Shown: one piece after another, positions 37,728 to 47,287 of the stretch
Position numbering within the stretch: position 1 is the first letter of the stretch
Layout of the letters: each line of letters begins with the position of its first letter
Source: Pseudideonella sakaiensis
GTDB lineage: Bacteria; Pseudomonadota; Gammaproteobacteria; Burkholderiales; Burkholderiaceae_C
Length of the DNA stretch: 64,000 bases
Assembly: GCF_001293525.1 (NCBI RefSeq)
Contig: NZ_BBYR01000040.1
Coordinates: 1 to 64,000 of the forward strand
Reading direction: 5' to 3'
The notes under the pieces: model-generated
The model's database searches: none
The model's input: the letters and a program-made list of their open reading frames with translations, nothing else
What the model was told of the DNA's origin: nothing
Program-made: the position numbers and the translations under genes

Positions 37728-38249
37728 CTAGCGCACGCTGATGCCGGAGATCACCGCCTGGGCCTCGCCCTGGGTGCAGTCGGTGCAGTTGAGCACCCAC
37801 GCGATCGACGCGCCGACCGTCACCGTGCGGCGACCGGACTGCGTGAGCGGCCCGCCGGGATCGGACAGGCCGATCTCCTTGCCGTCGACAACGACGCTCA
37901 GCAGGTCGGCACCCGGGCCGCTGCTGTCCCGGGTCGTGTAGCTCCAGTCGAAGCTGAGCGTGCCGCGCACGCTGTCGTCGGTGCTGGCTGCCACCACGCG
38001 GCAGCCGCTGCTGCTGAAGCCATACTGGCCGCCGGCGCAGGCCGAGGCGTTGGCGGAGGCCGCCGTGCCGTTGCCGCCGACCAGCGTCAGCGAGGTCGCG
38101 TCGGCGGAGCGGCTCGCCATGCCGGGGCTGCTGAGGCTGCGCGACGCGTCGGTGACGGAGAGCGCCCAGCGCTCGCCGCTGCCGCCACCGCCGCCGCAGC
38201 CGGCCAGCAGTGCGAGGGCCAGCAGGCCGAGTCTCGTGACAGGGGTCAT
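37728..38249 (-). CDS. Predicted lipoprotein of unknown function
   Basis: A 173 aa protein with a lipoprotein signal: hydrophobic LLALALLAGC with lipobox LAGC placing the lipidated Cys at about 18, followed by a Gly-rich linker. The mature part has four cysteines (ACAGG, SSGCR, NCTDC), which may form disulfides, and a Ser/Gly/Thr-rich beta-type composition. I recognise no family. It follows the alpha/beta hydrolase gene by 41 bases and is likely co-transcribed with it, so an envelope role linked to that exported enzyme is possible. Confidence 0.7.
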   Translation of the reverse strand: MTPVTRLGLLALALLAGCGGGGGSGERWALSVTDASRSLSSPGMASRSADATSLTLVGGNGTAASANASACAGGQYGFSSSGCRVVAASTDDSVRGTLSFDWSYTTRDSSGPGADLLSVVVDGKEIGLSDPGGPLTQSGRRTVTVGASIAWVLNCTDCTQGEAQAVISGISVR

Positions 38250-38290
38250 GGGAAAGCCTCGCAGGGGACGTCGTTGGAAGGCGGCGCGCA

Positions 38291-40411
38291 TCACTTGAGC
38301 ACCGTGCTGTCTTCGGCGGCCTGGACCAGGCTGTCGCGGTCCGCGGCCAGCAGGAAGCCCTGCTCGAAGGCCTTGCGGGCGGCCTCGCGCACCGCGGCGA
38401 CGTAGCCCGCATGATTCACGTAGCGCTCCTCCAGCGACGGTCGCGGATCGCCGGTCTGCTGGCGCTCGGCGCGGGTGCGGGCGAAGGGCACGTAGCCGCC
38501 GACGTAGTTGCAGACCTGGCCTGCGAAGAAGCCCGCGGCGCCGATGTTCCAGCCCAGGTAGGTGCCCAGCGGCGCCATCGTCAGCACGGTCGGCACGCCA
38601 CCCAGCTCGTTGCCATCGGCATCGACCTTGGGCACCCGCATCGGGATCACCTTCTTGATCGTCGGCGGGACCTGGGTCGGCACGCCGGTCGCATCGGCAT
38701 GGTTGAAGCCGGAGCCCCAGTCGTAGTCGAACACCGGCCAGACGAAGTTCTCCGGCAGGAACGTCGACGCGGGGATGCCGGGCACGCCGCTCGGGAAACC
38801 CATCGCGGCCTGCGTCGGCTCGACCAGCGTGCCGCCGATCAGCGTCGGGTAGCGGCTCGGCGGCGGGGCCTTGTCCTGCAGCACCCAGTCGCGCATCGCC
38901 AGCCGCAGCACGTTGATCAGCTGGGTCAGCGGCACCGGGTTGGCCAGCAACGTGCCGCGGCCGTAGTTGTTGCCGGGGCAGGAGGCGCCGGTGGTCGTCG
39001 CGGGGAGGTGGACGAAACCGCCGCCACCGCCGCCGTGGGTCGTGCTGCCGACGTAGTAGCGGCGCACGTTGCGGGTGACCGGGATGTCGACGTCGGCGCC
39101 GGTGCCGACCCATTCGGTGGTCATCTTCAGCGCATAGACCTCGGACGAGCCGAAGTGCTCGAAGACCTTCGGGCAGGTGTTGCTCGCGCTGCAGCGGGTG
39201 AAGATGCCGCGCGTCGGCAGGCCGCGCGCGGTGTCGGCCCAGTCGACCCACCACTGCGCGCCCTCGCTGCCCATCTGGTAGAGCTCGAGCGTGCCGTCCG
39301 GCAGCGCGAAGCGCGAGTTCGCCGACACGCGCCGCCCGGCGATCTGCGGCCAGGCGCCGTCGTAGACCCGGCGGTTCGCCTCGTCCTGGTTCATGCCCAG
39401 GTAGATCAGCTGCCGGATCATGTTGCCCGACTGCGAGACCCCGCGCACCGCCGAGCCCTTGACCGCCGACGCGATCGGGTTCGGCGTGCCCGCGTCGTCC
39501 GCCTGCGCGTAGCGGAAGAAGGAGCCCACGTCGCGGAAGGCGGCCAGGCCAGCGCCCAGCACGTAGGCATTGGTGCCGGTGTAGACCACCTGGTAGAGCT
39601 TGCCGGCCTGGAAGCCGCCCTTCACGCAGACGTGCACGGGCAGGTTGGACGGCAGCTTCGCCGGGTCGATGTCGATCGGCGTGCCGGGGAAGGGGTTGGC
39701 CGCATCGCAGCGTGCGAAGGCCCAGTCCCCGGAGGGCACGGTGCCGCCGACCGTGACCTTGCCGTCCACCGTCTCCTTGTCGATGATCGTCAGCGTGGCC
39801 TGCGTGGTGTCGAGGCTCGCCGGCAGGTAGGGGATGGGGCTGCTGGCCCGCGACACGACCAGCGGCTGGGACGCGACCCCGCTCTGGTTGATGATCCGTC
39901 CGAGCACCTTGCCGGTGACGAGCTGGCCGCCCTGGCGCGCCATCGGCACCGCGGCCCAGAAGTTGGTGCCGGTGGCGCGGTCGGCCGGGATCACGGTGCT
40001 GCCGGCGTTGTCGGCCTGCCAGCCGCTGACCAGGCCGATGTCGCCCAGGCCGCGCTCCACGACACCGAGGGCGACGTTGCCGCCGCGGTTCGGCACGTCG
40101 TGCCAGAGAAAGCCGCTGGCGGCGGACAGGTCCACCGGCTTGGTGAGCGAGAACGGCACCTCGTAGCGCAGCTTGCCGTCCGCCGAGACGCCCAGCGCGA
40201 TGTCGGTCACCACCGCGTTCTTCGCATCGGCCGGGTCGAGTTCGCCGAAGGCCCGCCCGCGGATCTGCTCGTAGGCCAGCGCCTGGCCCGTCACCGTCGT
40301 CCGCGCATCGATGACGATGCGCGTCACGCGGGCCTGGGCCGGGACGGCCAGGCCGAGGGCCGTGCCCAGCAGCAGCGCGGCCAACGCGGCCGGCCTCCTC
40401 GTTCGAACCAT
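38291..40411 (-). CDS. Large exported alpha/beta-hydrolase-domain protein
   Basis: The 706 aa protein has a signal peptide (ALAALLLGTALGLAVPAQA, cleavage near residue 28) and matches the family of long secreted proteins with a C-terminal alpha/beta-hydrolase domain. The nucleophile elbow is GVSQSGNM at about 360; HLPATTTG and the VDWADT region are conserved. Members are found near catabolic genes and often act on esters or lactones; the substrate is unknown. The start has a strong AAAGGAGG site. It is divergent from a GntR regulator and precedes a lipoprotein. Confidence 0.82.
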   Translation of the reverse strand: MVRTRRPAALAALLLGTALGLAVPAQARVTRIVIDARTTVTGQALAYEQIRGRAFGELDPADAKNAVVTDIALGVSADGKLRYEVPFSLTKPVDLSAASGFLWHDVPNRGGNVALGVVERGLGDIGLVSGWQADNAGSTVIPADRATGTNFWAAVPMARQGGQLVTGKVLGRIINQSGVASQPLVVSRASSPIPYLPASLDTTQATLTIIDKETVDGKVTVGGTVPSGDWAFARCDAANPFPGTPIDIDPAKLPSNLPVHVCVKGGFQAGKLYQVVYTGTNAYVLGAGLAAFRDVGSFFRYAQADDAGTPNPIASAVKGSAVRGVSQSGNMIRQLIYLGMNQDEANRRVYDGAWPQIAGRRVSANSRFALPDGTLELYQMGSEGAQWWVDWADTARGLPTRGIFTRCSASNTCPKVFEHFGSSEVYALKMTTEWVGTGADVDIPVTRNVRRYYVGSTTHGGGGGGFVHLPATTTGASCPGNNYGRGTLLANPVPLTQLINVLRLAMRDWVLQDKAPPPSRYPTLIGGTLVEPTQAAMGFPSGVPGIPASTFLPENFVWPVFDYDWGSGFNHADATGVPTQVPPTIKKVIPMRVPKVDADGNELGGVPTVLTMAPLGTYLGWNIGAAGFFAGQVCNYVGGYVPFARTRAERQQTGDPRPSLEERYVNHAGYVAAVREAARKAFEQGFLLAADRDSLVQAAEDSTVLK

Positions 40412-40463
40412 GCTCTCCTCCTTTGCATCCTGTGATGCCTGTTTGTCACGCAGATGCTATGTC

Positions 40464-40496
40464 CGTGTATGCAAGAGCGTCATTCGGGAATACACG
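40464..40496. promoter_or_regulatory. Inverted repeat between exported hydrolase and GntR gene
   Basis: CGTGTAT (40464-40470) and ATACACG (40490-40496) form a perfect 7-base inverted repeat with a 19-base spacer, in the 152-base gap between the divergent hydrolase and GntR genes. A smaller inverted repeat, GCATC-CTGT-GATGC, lies closer to the hydrolase start. Both are candidates for binding by the adjacent GntR protein. The long spacer is unusual for this regulator family. Confidence 0.35.
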
Positions 40497-40563
40497 ATGG
40501 ATCGATCAGGCACCGCACCGGGCGCGCCCGCGGCCATAATCCGGCCAGCCACCGTGGAGGCGC

Positions 40564-41301
40564 ATGAGCACCAAACTGTCGGAACGCCTGCGGGAAGCCA
40601 TCGAGGAAGAGATCGCGACCGGACGGCTGCTGCCGGGCACGCGGCTGGACGAGCTCGAACTCGCGGCGCGCTTCGAGGTGTCGCGCACGCCGATCCGCGA
40701 GGCGCTCAGCCTGCTGGCCGGCGAGGGCCTGATCGAGACCGCCCACCGGCGCGGCGCCGTCGTCGCGCAGATCACGCCGGAACGCCTGGTCGAGATGTTC
40801 GAGGTGATGGCCGAGCTGGAGGCCCTGTCGGCGCGGCTCGCGGCCCGGCGCATCTCCGATGCCGAGCTGCAGGAGCTGGAGCGGCTGCACGAGGAATGCC
40901 GGCAGGCCGCCGAGCTGCGCGACACCGACGCCTACTTCTACGCCAACGAGCGCTTCCACTACGCGCTCTACGCCAGCGCCCACAACCGCTTCCTGTGCGA
41001 CGAGGCGGTGGCGCTGCAGAAGAAGCTGCGCCCCTACCGCCGGCTGCAGCTGCGCGTGCGCAACCGCATGCGCAACTCGCACGCCGAGCACGCCGCGATC
41101 GTGCAGGCGCTGCGCGACGGCGACGGCGAGGCCGCGGTGCGCTGCGTGCGCAGCCACGTGCTGGTGCAGGGCGAGCGCTTCGCCGACCTGATCGCGAGCC
41201 TGGCGCGGCTGGCCGACGAGGGCGGGCGGCCGGAGCGCGAGGCGGGGCCTGCCGAGCCGGCGCGGGCGACCGCTGCACGGCAGCCCTCGCCGGCCGGGTG
41301 A
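40564..41301 (+). CDS. GntR-family regulator, FCD subfamily
   Basis: A 245 aa regulator with winged helix-turn-helix (about 5-70; SRTPIREALSLLAGEGLIE) and FCD ligand domain (about 80-215) whose helices contain the Asp/His residues that commonly bind metal (YFYANERFHYALY; NSHAEHAAI). The C-terminal 25 residues are a low-complexity extension. It is divergent from the exported alpha/beta hydrolase and probably controls it in response to an organic acid. A triplicated 9-base motif (CGGGTGATG type) runs across its stop codon. Confidence 0.88.
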   Translation: MSTKLSERLREAIEEEIATGRLLPGTRLDELELAARFEVSRTPIREALSLLAGEGLIETAHRRGAVVAQITPERLVEMFEVMAELEALSARLAARRISDAELQELERLHEECRQAAELRDTDAYFYANERFHYALYASAHNRFLCDEAVALQKKLRPYRRLQLRVRNRMRNSHAEHAAIVQALRDGDGEAAVRCVRSHVLVQGERFADLIASLARLADEGGRPEREAGPAEPARATAARQPSPAG

Positions 41302-41405
41302 TGCGGGTGATGCGGGCGATGCCGCAGGCCCGTGGCCGGCGCGCCCCGCGCGGCAGCTTGTAGGATGCCCGCACGGCCCGCCCAACACCGATCCTCAGGA
41401 CAGTC

Positions 41406-42188
41406 GTGAAACTCGCCACCTGGAACGTCAACTCCCTCACCGCCCGCCTGCAGCACGTGCGCGACTGGACCGCGCTGGAGCCGGTGGACCTGCTGGGGCT
41501 GCAGGAGCTGAAGCTCACCGACGACAAGTTCCCCGCCGAGGCGCTGGCGGAGGCGGGCTACCCTCACTGCGCGGCCTTCGGGCAGAAGACCTACAACGGC
41601 GTGGCGCTGCTGTCGCGCACGCCGCTGCGCGACGTGGTGCGCAACATCGTCGGCTTCGACGACGAGCATGCGCGCGTGATCGCCGCGACGGTGGAGGCGC
41701 CCGGCGGGCCGCTGCGGGTGCTGAACGGCTACTTCGTCAACGGCCAGGCGCCGGGCAGCGAGAAGTTCGCGTACAAGCTGCGCTGGCTGGACGGGCTGCT
41801 GCGCTATGTCGCGGCGGAGCTGGCGGCGCACCCGCGGCTGCTGCTGATGGGCGACTTCAACGTCGCGCCCGAGGACCGCGATTCCTTCGACCCCGAGGGC
41901 CTGCGCGACACCATCCACCACACGCGGGAGGAGCGGGCGCATTTCCAGGCGCTGCTCGCGCTCGGCCTGGTGGATGCCTTCCGGCTGTTCGAGCAGCCCG
42001 AGAAGAGCTACTCCTGGTGGGACTACCGGATGCTCGGCTACCAGAAGAACCGCGGGCTGCGCATCGACCACCTGCTGGCGAGCGAGGCGCTGCGGCCGCA
42101 GGTCCGGGGCTGCCGGATCGACCGCACGCCGCGCAAGTGGAAGCAGCCGAGCGACCATGCGCCGGTGATCCTCGAGCTGGCCGGCTGA
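41406..42188 (+). CDS. xth: Exodeoxyribonuclease III
   Basis: The 260 aa protein is an exonuclease III/AP endonuclease with the family motifs KLATWNVNSL, LLGLQELKL (metal-binding Glu), NGYFVNGQ, LMGDFNVAP, GLRIDHLLAS and the C-terminal PSDHAPVI (catalytic His). It removes 3' blocks and cleaves abasic sites in DNA repair. The start is a GTG at 41406 preceded by AGGA. A TAGGAT hexamer around 41361 may be a -10 element. It stands alone and converges with ntrC. Confidence 0.93.
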   Translation: MKLATWNVNSLTARLQHVRDWTALEPVDLLGLQELKLTDDKFPAEALAEAGYPHCAAFGQKTYNGVALLSRTPLRDVVRNIVGFDDEHARVIAATVEAPGGPLRVLNGYFVNGQAPGSEKFAYKLRWLDGLLRYVAAELAAHPRLLLMGDFNVAPEDRDSFDPEGLRDTIHHTREERAHFQALLALGLVDAFRLFEQPEKSYSWWDYRMLGYQKNRGLRIDHLLASEALRPQVRGCRIDRTPRKWKQPSDHAPVILELAG

Positions 42189-42251
42189 ACGCCGCGGTCG
42201 CACACGGCGTTCAGCCGGCGGCGTGCCGCGCCGCCCGCCGCGCCGGATGAC

Positions 42252-43781
42252 TCAGTCGTCCAGCCCCAGCTCCTGGATCTTGCGGGTGATGGTGTTGCGG
42301 CCGATGCCGAGCTTCTGCGCGGCCTCGATGCGGCGGCCGCGGGTGATGTCGAGCGCCGTCTGGATCAGCTGGGCCTCGAACTGGCGCGTCAGGTGGTCCC
42401 AGACCTCGGGGACGCCGCGCTGCAGCATCGCGCGCGACTCGCGCTCGAGGTCCTGCAGCCAGCCCGCGGACGCGGCGGGCGCGGCGGGCTGGGCCGCCGC
42501 GGGCTCGGGCGATGCGGCCGGCACCGCCTCCAGCGCCTCGGCCAGCGACGCCGGGCCCTCGGCCAGCGACGGCAGCACGACGGCCGGCGGCGCCACCGGC
42601 GCCGCGGCCCGCGCGGCCGGGGAGGCCGACGGCGCCTGGAACTCGGGCGGCAGGTCCTTGGCCTCGATCACCTGGGCCGGCGCCATCACGGTCAGCCAGT
42701 GGCAGATGTTCTCGAGCTGGCGCACGTTGCCCGGGAACTCGAACTGCATCAGGCGGCCGAGCGCCGCCTCGGTGATGCGCTTGGCCTCGACGCCGAGGTC
42801 CTTCGCGCTCTTCTGCAGGAAGAAGCGGGTCAGCGCCGGCACGTCCTCGGCGCGCTCGCGCAGCGCGGGCAGCCGCAGCCGGATCACGTTCAGGCGGTGG
42901 AACAGGTCCTCGCGGAACACGCCCTGCCGCACGCGGTCCTCGAGGTTCTGGTGCGTCGCCGCGATGACGCGCACGTTCGCCCGCATCGGGTTGTGGCCGC
43001 CGACGCGGTAGAACTGCCCGTCGCTGAGCACGCGCAGCAGGCGCGTCTGCAGGTCGAAGGGCATGTCGCCGATCTCGTCGAGGAAGAGCGTGCCGCCGTC
43101 GGCCTGCTCGAAGCGCCCGCGCCGCGTCGTCTGGGCACCGGTGAAGGCGCCGCGCTCGTGGCCGAACAGCTCGCTCTCGAGCAGGTCCTTCGGGATCGCG
43201 GCGGTGTTGATCGCGACGAAGGGGCCGTTGGCGCGCGGGCTGTGCTTGTGCAGCGCCCGCGCGACCAGTTCCTTGCCGGAGCCGGACTCGCCGGTGATCA
43301 GCACGGTGACGATGCTCTGGCTGAGGCGGCCGATGGCACGGAACACGTCCTGCATCGCCGGCGCCTGGCCGAGCATCTCGGGCATCTGCGACTGCGAGAC
43401 ATCGCGCACGTCCTCGCGCACGCTCTCGTCGAGCGCGCGGCGGATCAGCTCGACCGCCTTCGGCACGTCGAAGGGCTTGGGCAGGTACTCGAAGGCGCCG
43501 CCCTGGAAGGCGCTGACCGCGCTGTCCAGGTCGGAGTAGGCGGTCATGATGATGACGGGCAGCGCCGGCAGCCGTTCCTTCACCTTGGCCAGCAGGTCGA
43601 TGCCCGAGCCGCCGGGCATGCGGATGTCGGAGACCAGCACCTGCGGCTCGTCGTCGTCGAGCGCGCTCAGCACGTCGCGCGGGTTGGTGAAGCTGCGCAC
43701 GGCGAGCTCCTCGCGCGCCAGCGCCTTCTCGAGCACGAAGCGGATGGATTGGTCGTCGTCAACGATCCAGATGGGTTTCAT
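42252..43781 (-). CDS. ntrC: Nitrogen regulation response regulator NtrC
   Basis: A 509 aa sigma-54 activator: receiver with phosphoacceptor D52 (VSDIRMPGG), AAA+ domain with Walker A GESGSGKE, the sigma-54-contacting GAFTGA loop and Walker B GGTLFLDEIGD, and a Fis-type helix-turn-helix at the C-terminus (AAQKLGIGRNTITRKIQEL). An unusually long Ala/Pro-rich linker (about 375-430) separates the last two. It activates nitrogen-scavenging genes including glnA. The start MKPIWIVDDDQ is the family N-terminus; an in-frame ATG 15 bases upstream is rejected. It overlaps ntrB by 23 bases. Confidence 0.95.
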   Translation of the reverse strand: MKPIWIVDDDQSIRFVLEKALAREELAVRSFTNPRDVLSALDDDEPQVLVSDIRMPGGSGIDLLAKVKERLPALPVIIMTAYSDLDSAVSAFQGGAFEYLPKPFDVPKAVELIRRALDESVREDVRDVSQSQMPEMLGQAPAMQDVFRAIGRLSQSIVTVLITGESGSGKELVARALHKHSPRANGPFVAINTAAIPKDLLESELFGHERGAFTGAQTTRRGRFEQADGGTLFLDEIGDMPFDLQTRLLRVLSDGQFYRVGGHNPMRANVRVIAATHQNLEDRVRQGVFREDLFHRLNVIRLRLPALRERAEDVPALTRFFLQKSAKDLGVEAKRITEAALGRLMQFEFPGNVRQLENICHWLTVMAPAQVIEAKDLPPEFQAPSASPAARAAAPVAPPAVVLPSLAEGPASLAEALEAVPAASPEPAAAQPAAPAASAGWLQDLERESRAMLQRGVPEVWDHLTRQFEAQLIQTALDITRGRRIEAAQKLGIGRNTITRKIQELGLDD

Positions 43782-44931
43782 GCCCTGCCCAAACATGTGC
43801 GTCCGCCGCGCCGGCCGCGGGCGGCTGCGGCGAGTGCAACGGCATCACGATCTTGAAGATGGTCCGGCCCGGTTCGCTTTCGCATTCGATCATGCCCTGG
43901 TGCTGCTGGACGAAGGTCTGCGCCAGCGTGAGCCCGAGGCCCGAGCCGCCGTCGCGGCCCGACACCAGGGGGTAGAAGATGCGGTCACGGATGTCCTCCG
44001 GGATGCCCGGGCCGTTGTCCTCGATATGCAATTCCAGTGCCAGTCGGTGGCGCTGCTTGCCCAGCGTGACCTGCCGCGCCACCCGGGTCCGCAGCGTGAT
44101 CCGGGCGTCGCCGCCGGCGATGCGCTCGGACAGCGCCTGCGCCGCGTTGTGCGCGATGTTGAGCACCGCCTGGATCAGCTGCTCGCGGTCGCCGCGGAAG
44201 TCGGGGATCGAGATGTCGTAGTCGCGCTCGACCTCGAGCCCGCGCGGGAACTCGGCCATGATCAGCGAGCGCACCCGCTCGCAGACCTCGTGGATGTTGA
44301 CGTCGCCCACCACGTGCGGCCGGCGGTGCGGCGCCAGCAGCCGGTCGACCAGCGCCTGCAGCCGGTCGGCCTCGCCGATGATCACCCGGGTGTACTCGGT
44401 CAGCGCCTTGGAGTCGACCTCCATCTCGAGCAGCTGGGCCGCGCCGCGGATCCCGCCCAGCGGGTTCTTGATCTCGTGCGCGAGGTTGCGGATCAGCTCC
44501 TTGGTGGCCTGCGCCTGGCCGAGCGCGCGCTCCTCGCGGTCCATGCGCGTCTGCTGCTGGATTTCCACCAGCTCGATCACCACGTCGAGCGACGCGTCCA
44601 TCTGGTTGACGATCACGTGCACCGGCACCACGTCCGGCGGCAGGCCGCCGGGGCGGCGCAGCTGGGCGTCGAGCCGGCTGGTGGAGAACTGGTTGCGGCT
44701 GACCGCGGACACCGTCTCGCGCACCAGGCCGCCGTCGACGAACCAGTCGAACAGCGAGCCGCGCTGCACGCTGCGCCGCGACAGGCCGAGCACGTGCTCG
44801 AAGGCGGCGTTGGCGAAGACGCAGCGGCCGCCGGGGCTGACCACCGCGACCATGGTGGCCAGGTGATCGAAGGCGAGGTAGGGCGACACCGCCGATTCGG
44901 CGGCGCGCGGCGCACGGGAGGTCACGGCCAT
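43759..44931 (-). CDS. ntrB: Nitrogen regulation sensor kinase NtrB
   Basis: A 390 aa cytoplasmic kinase with an N-terminal PAS domain (about 15-125), H-box with H152 (NLAHEIKNPLGGIRGAAQ), N-box NIAHNAAQAL and G-boxes DNGPGIP and GGSGLGLTLA. NtrB phosphorylates NtrC under nitrogen limitation and is switched by PII. No membrane span is seen, as expected. It lies directly upstream of ntrC with a 23-base overlap, and 181 bases after the DUF4124 gene; that gap shows no distinct promoter. Confidence 0.95.
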   Translation of the reverse strand: MAVTSRAPRAAESAVSPYLAFDHLATMVAVVSPGGRCVFANAAFEHVLGLSRRSVQRGSLFDWFVDGGLVRETVSAVSRNQFSTSRLDAQLRRPGGLPPDVVPVHVIVNQMDASLDVVIELVEIQQQTRMDREERALGQAQATKELIRNLAHEIKNPLGGIRGAAQLLEMEVDSKALTEYTRVIIGEADRLQALVDRLLAPHRRPHVVGDVNIHEVCERVRSLIMAEFPRGLEVERDYDISIPDFRGDREQLIQAVLNIAHNAAQALSERIAGGDARITLRTRVARQVTLGKQRHRLALELHIEDNGPGIPEDIRDRIFYPLVSGRDGGSGLGLTLAQTFVQQHQGMIECESEPGRTIFKIVMPLHSPQPPAAGAADAHVWAGHETHLDR

Positions 44932-45112
44932 GGGGGGCAGGAAGGGGCGGCGCGGGGGCCGCGGGACGGGCTGCCGGCACCGTTAGCAAGGATGACGCCG
45001 CCCCTCGAGGCGTTCCGGGGCGCGCGGATCCGCCGGACCCGCACGGACGGCGCTGCGGCGCGGACGACCCGGCGCGACCGGGGTGCAGGCGCAGCAGGCG
45101 TGCCGGCCGGGC

Positions 45113-45652
45113 TCAGGGCGTCTTCGCCAGCTCGCGCTTGATCGCCGCGACGTCGCTTTCCTTGCGCGCGATGCTCGCCTTCAGCTCGGCCACGCGGTCG
45201 AGGTACTTCTGGTAGTTGCGTTCGTCGCCGCGGCGCTCGGGCTCGCCGCGGTTGTACTCGCGGTTCAGGTCGGCCAGCGCCTGCTCCTCGCGGCGCAGCT
45301 CGGCGCCGAGGATGGCGCGGCGGTCGCTGTCGCGGGCACGCTGCTCGCCCGGATCGACGCGGGTGGACGGGTCGCCGCGCGCCGGCGCCGCCGTCGCCAC
45401 CGGCGGCACCGGGGTGCCGCCGCTGCGTGCGGCCGGGCGGGTCTGGATGACGGTGATCGGCGCACCCTCGATCGTGCGGCAGCCCCGCTCGCGCGCCTCC
45501 TTCTCGGAGATCGCGTCGGTGTAGAGCACCGGGTTGCCGGGGCAGCGGTAGACGACGTTGCGCACCACCTGCGCCTGCGCCGCCGCGCCCGCCAGCAGGG
45601 CCGCCGCGACCGCGCCCACCCGCCAACCCGCCCGCCACCGCCAGTCCGTCAT
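45113..45652 (-). CDS. DUF4124-domain exported protein
   Basis: A 179 aa protein with a signal peptide (AGWRVGAVAAALLAGAAAQAQ, cleavage near residue 27), a short DUF4124 domain (VVYRCPGNPVLYTDAISEKEARERGCRTIEG, with two Cys) and a C-terminal charged coiled coil (about 115-175). Proteins of this type sit between glnA and ntrB in many Burkholderiales, but no function is known to me. The ATG at 45652 is preferred because the signal peptide follows directly; an upstream start would put a charged extension before it. Confidence 0.8.
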   Translation of the reverse strand: MTDWRWRAGWRVGAVAAALLAGAAAQAQVVRNVVYRCPGNPVLYTDAISEKEARERGCRTIEGAPITVIQTRPAARSGGTPVPPVATAAPARGDPSTRVDPGEQRARDSDRRAILGAELRREEQALADLNREYNRGEPERRGDERNYQKYLDRVAELKASIARKESDVAAIKRELAKTP

Positions 45653-45764
45653 CGCCAAGGTTTCCTCGCCGGCCCGGCACCGCCCGGCGGCACCGGGCCG
45701 CCGCGGGCGGGCCGCCACGGCCCGTGTGATCGCATCGAGGACGATCCTACCGTGTCGCCCGCGC

Positions 45765-45793
45765 AAACAAAAAGGGACGGCTGACGCCGTCCC
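45765..45793 (-). terminator. Intrinsic terminator of glnA
   Basis: On the minus strand, 26 bases after the glnA stop, GGGACGGC-GTCA-GCCGTCCC forms a perfect 8-base stem with a 4-base loop (45793-45774), followed by TTTTTGTTT (45773-45765). This is a textbook rho-independent terminator. It separates glnA from DUF4124-ntrBC, so NtrBC must be made by read-through or by a separate promoter. Confidence 0.88.
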
Positions 45794-45818
45794 GGGGTTT
45801 TCCGACGCGCAGCCGCGC

Positions 45819-47234
45819 TCAGAGCGCGTAGTACATGTCGAACTCGCAGGGGTGCGTCGTCATGCGGAAACGCTGCACTTCCTGCATCTTGAGGTCGATG
45901 TAGGCGTCGATGTAGGCATCGGTGAAGACGCCGCCCTTGGTCAGGAAGGCCCGGCCCTTGTCCAGGTACTCGAGCGCCTGCTCGAGGCTGGAGCAGACGG
46001 TCGGGATCTTCGCGTCTTCTTCCGGCGGCAGGTGGTAGAGGTCCTTCGTGGCGGCCTCGCCCGGGTGGATCTTGTTCTCCACGCCATCCAGGCCGGCCAT
46101 CAGCAGCGCCGCGAAGCCCAGGTAGGGGTTCATCAGCGGATCCGGGAAGCGCGCCTCGACGCGGCGGCCCTTCGGGTTCGCCACGTAAGGGATGCGGATC
46201 GACGCGGAACGGTTCTTCGCCGAGTAGGCCAGCTTGACCGGCGCCTCGAAGCCCGGCACCAGGCGCTTGTAGCTGTTGGTGCCCGGGTTGGTGATCGCGT
46301 TCAGCGCGCGGGCGTGCTTGATGATGCCGCCGATGTAGTACAGCGCGAACTCGCTCAGGCCGGCGTAGCCGTCGCCGGCGAACAGGTTCTTGCCGTCCTT
46401 CCAGACCGACTGGTGTACGTGCATGCCGCTGCCGTTGTCGCCGACGATCGGCTTCGGCATGAAGGTGGCGGTCTTGCCGTAGGAGTGCGCGACGTTGTGG
46501 ATCACGTACTTCTGCAGCTGCACCCAGTCGGCGCGCTGGATCAGCGTGCTGAACTTGGTGCCGATCTCCATCTGGCCGGCGTTCGCCACCTCGTGGTGAT
46601 GCACCTCGACCGGGATGCCGAGCGACTCCAGCACCAGGCACATCTCCGAGCGCAGGTCCTGGCCGCTGTCCACCGGCGGCACCGGGAAGTAGCCGCCCTT
46701 GACCGAGGGACGGAAGCCCGAGTTGCCGTGCTCGTAGTCCTTGCCGGTGTTCCACGCGGCCTCTTCGGACTCGACCTTGACGAAGCAGCCCGACATGTCG
46801 ACCTGCCAGCGCACGCTGTCGAACACGAAGAACTCCGGCTCCGGGCCGAAGTAGGCAGCGTCGCCCAGGCCGGAGGCCTGCATGTAGGCCTCGGCGCGCT
46901 TCGCGAGCGAGCGCGGGTCGCGCTCGTAGGGCTTGCCGTCGGCCGGATCGATCACGTCGCAGGTGAGGATCAGCGTGGGCTCTTCGAAGAACGGGTCGAT
47001 GTTGGCCGTGTTCGGGTCGGGCATCAGCTGCATGTCCGACGCCTCGATGCCCTTCCAGCCGGCGATCGACGAACCGTCGAAGGCGTGACCCGACGTGAAC
47101 TTGTCCTCGTCGAAGGCGGAAACGGGCACGCTGACGTGCTGCTCTTTGCCGCGGGTGTCGGTGAACCGGAAATCAACGAACTTGATTTCGTTCTCCTTCA
47201 CCATCTTCATCACGTCGGCAACGGTCTTGGCCAT
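45819..47234 (-). CDS. glnA: Glutamine synthetase type I
   Basis: The 471 aa type I enzyme shows the family motifs [46 protein letters not shown] and adenylylation site Tyr400 ([10 protein letters not shown]), so it is likely controlled by GlnE. It condenses ammonia and glutamate to glutamine with ATP. The ATG at 47234 has AGGAGAG upstream; a TTG one codon earlier is rejected. A sigma-54-type promoter lies about 55 bases upstream and a strong terminator follows. Confidence 0.97.
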   Translation of the reverse strand: MAKTVADVMKMVKENEIKFVDFRFTDTRGKEQHVSVPVSAFDEDKFTSGHAFDGSSIAGWKGIEASDMQLMPDPNTANIDPFFEEPTLILTCDVIDPADGKPYERDPRSLAKRAEAYMQASGLGDAAYFGPEPEFFVFDSVRWQVDMSGCFVKVESEEAAWNTGKDYEHGNSGFRPSVKGGYFPVPPVDSGQDLRSEMCLVLESLGIPVEVHHHEVANAGQMEIGTKFSTLIQRADWVQLQKYVIHNVAHSYGKTATFMPKPIVGDNGSGMHVHQSVWKDGKNLFAGDGYAGLSEFALYYIGGIIKHARALNAITNPGTNSYKRLVPGFEAPVKLAYSAKNRSASIRIPYVANPKGRRVEARFPDPLMNPYLGFAALLMAGLDGVENKIHPGEAATKDLYHLPPEEDAKIPTVCSSLEQALEYLDKGRAFLTKGGVFTDAYIDAYIDLKMQEVQRFRMTTHPCEFDMYYAL

Positions 47235-47287
47235 CAAACTCTCCTAGCGGATGCTTCTGGGTTGGGGGTGAATTGCGGTCGGAAGGT

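Noticed and set aside
41295-41321. Three 9-base CGGGTGATG-type repeats at the end of the GntR gene as a regulatory site
   Set aside because: Short, imperfect and overlapping a stop codon; more likely local slippage than an operator.
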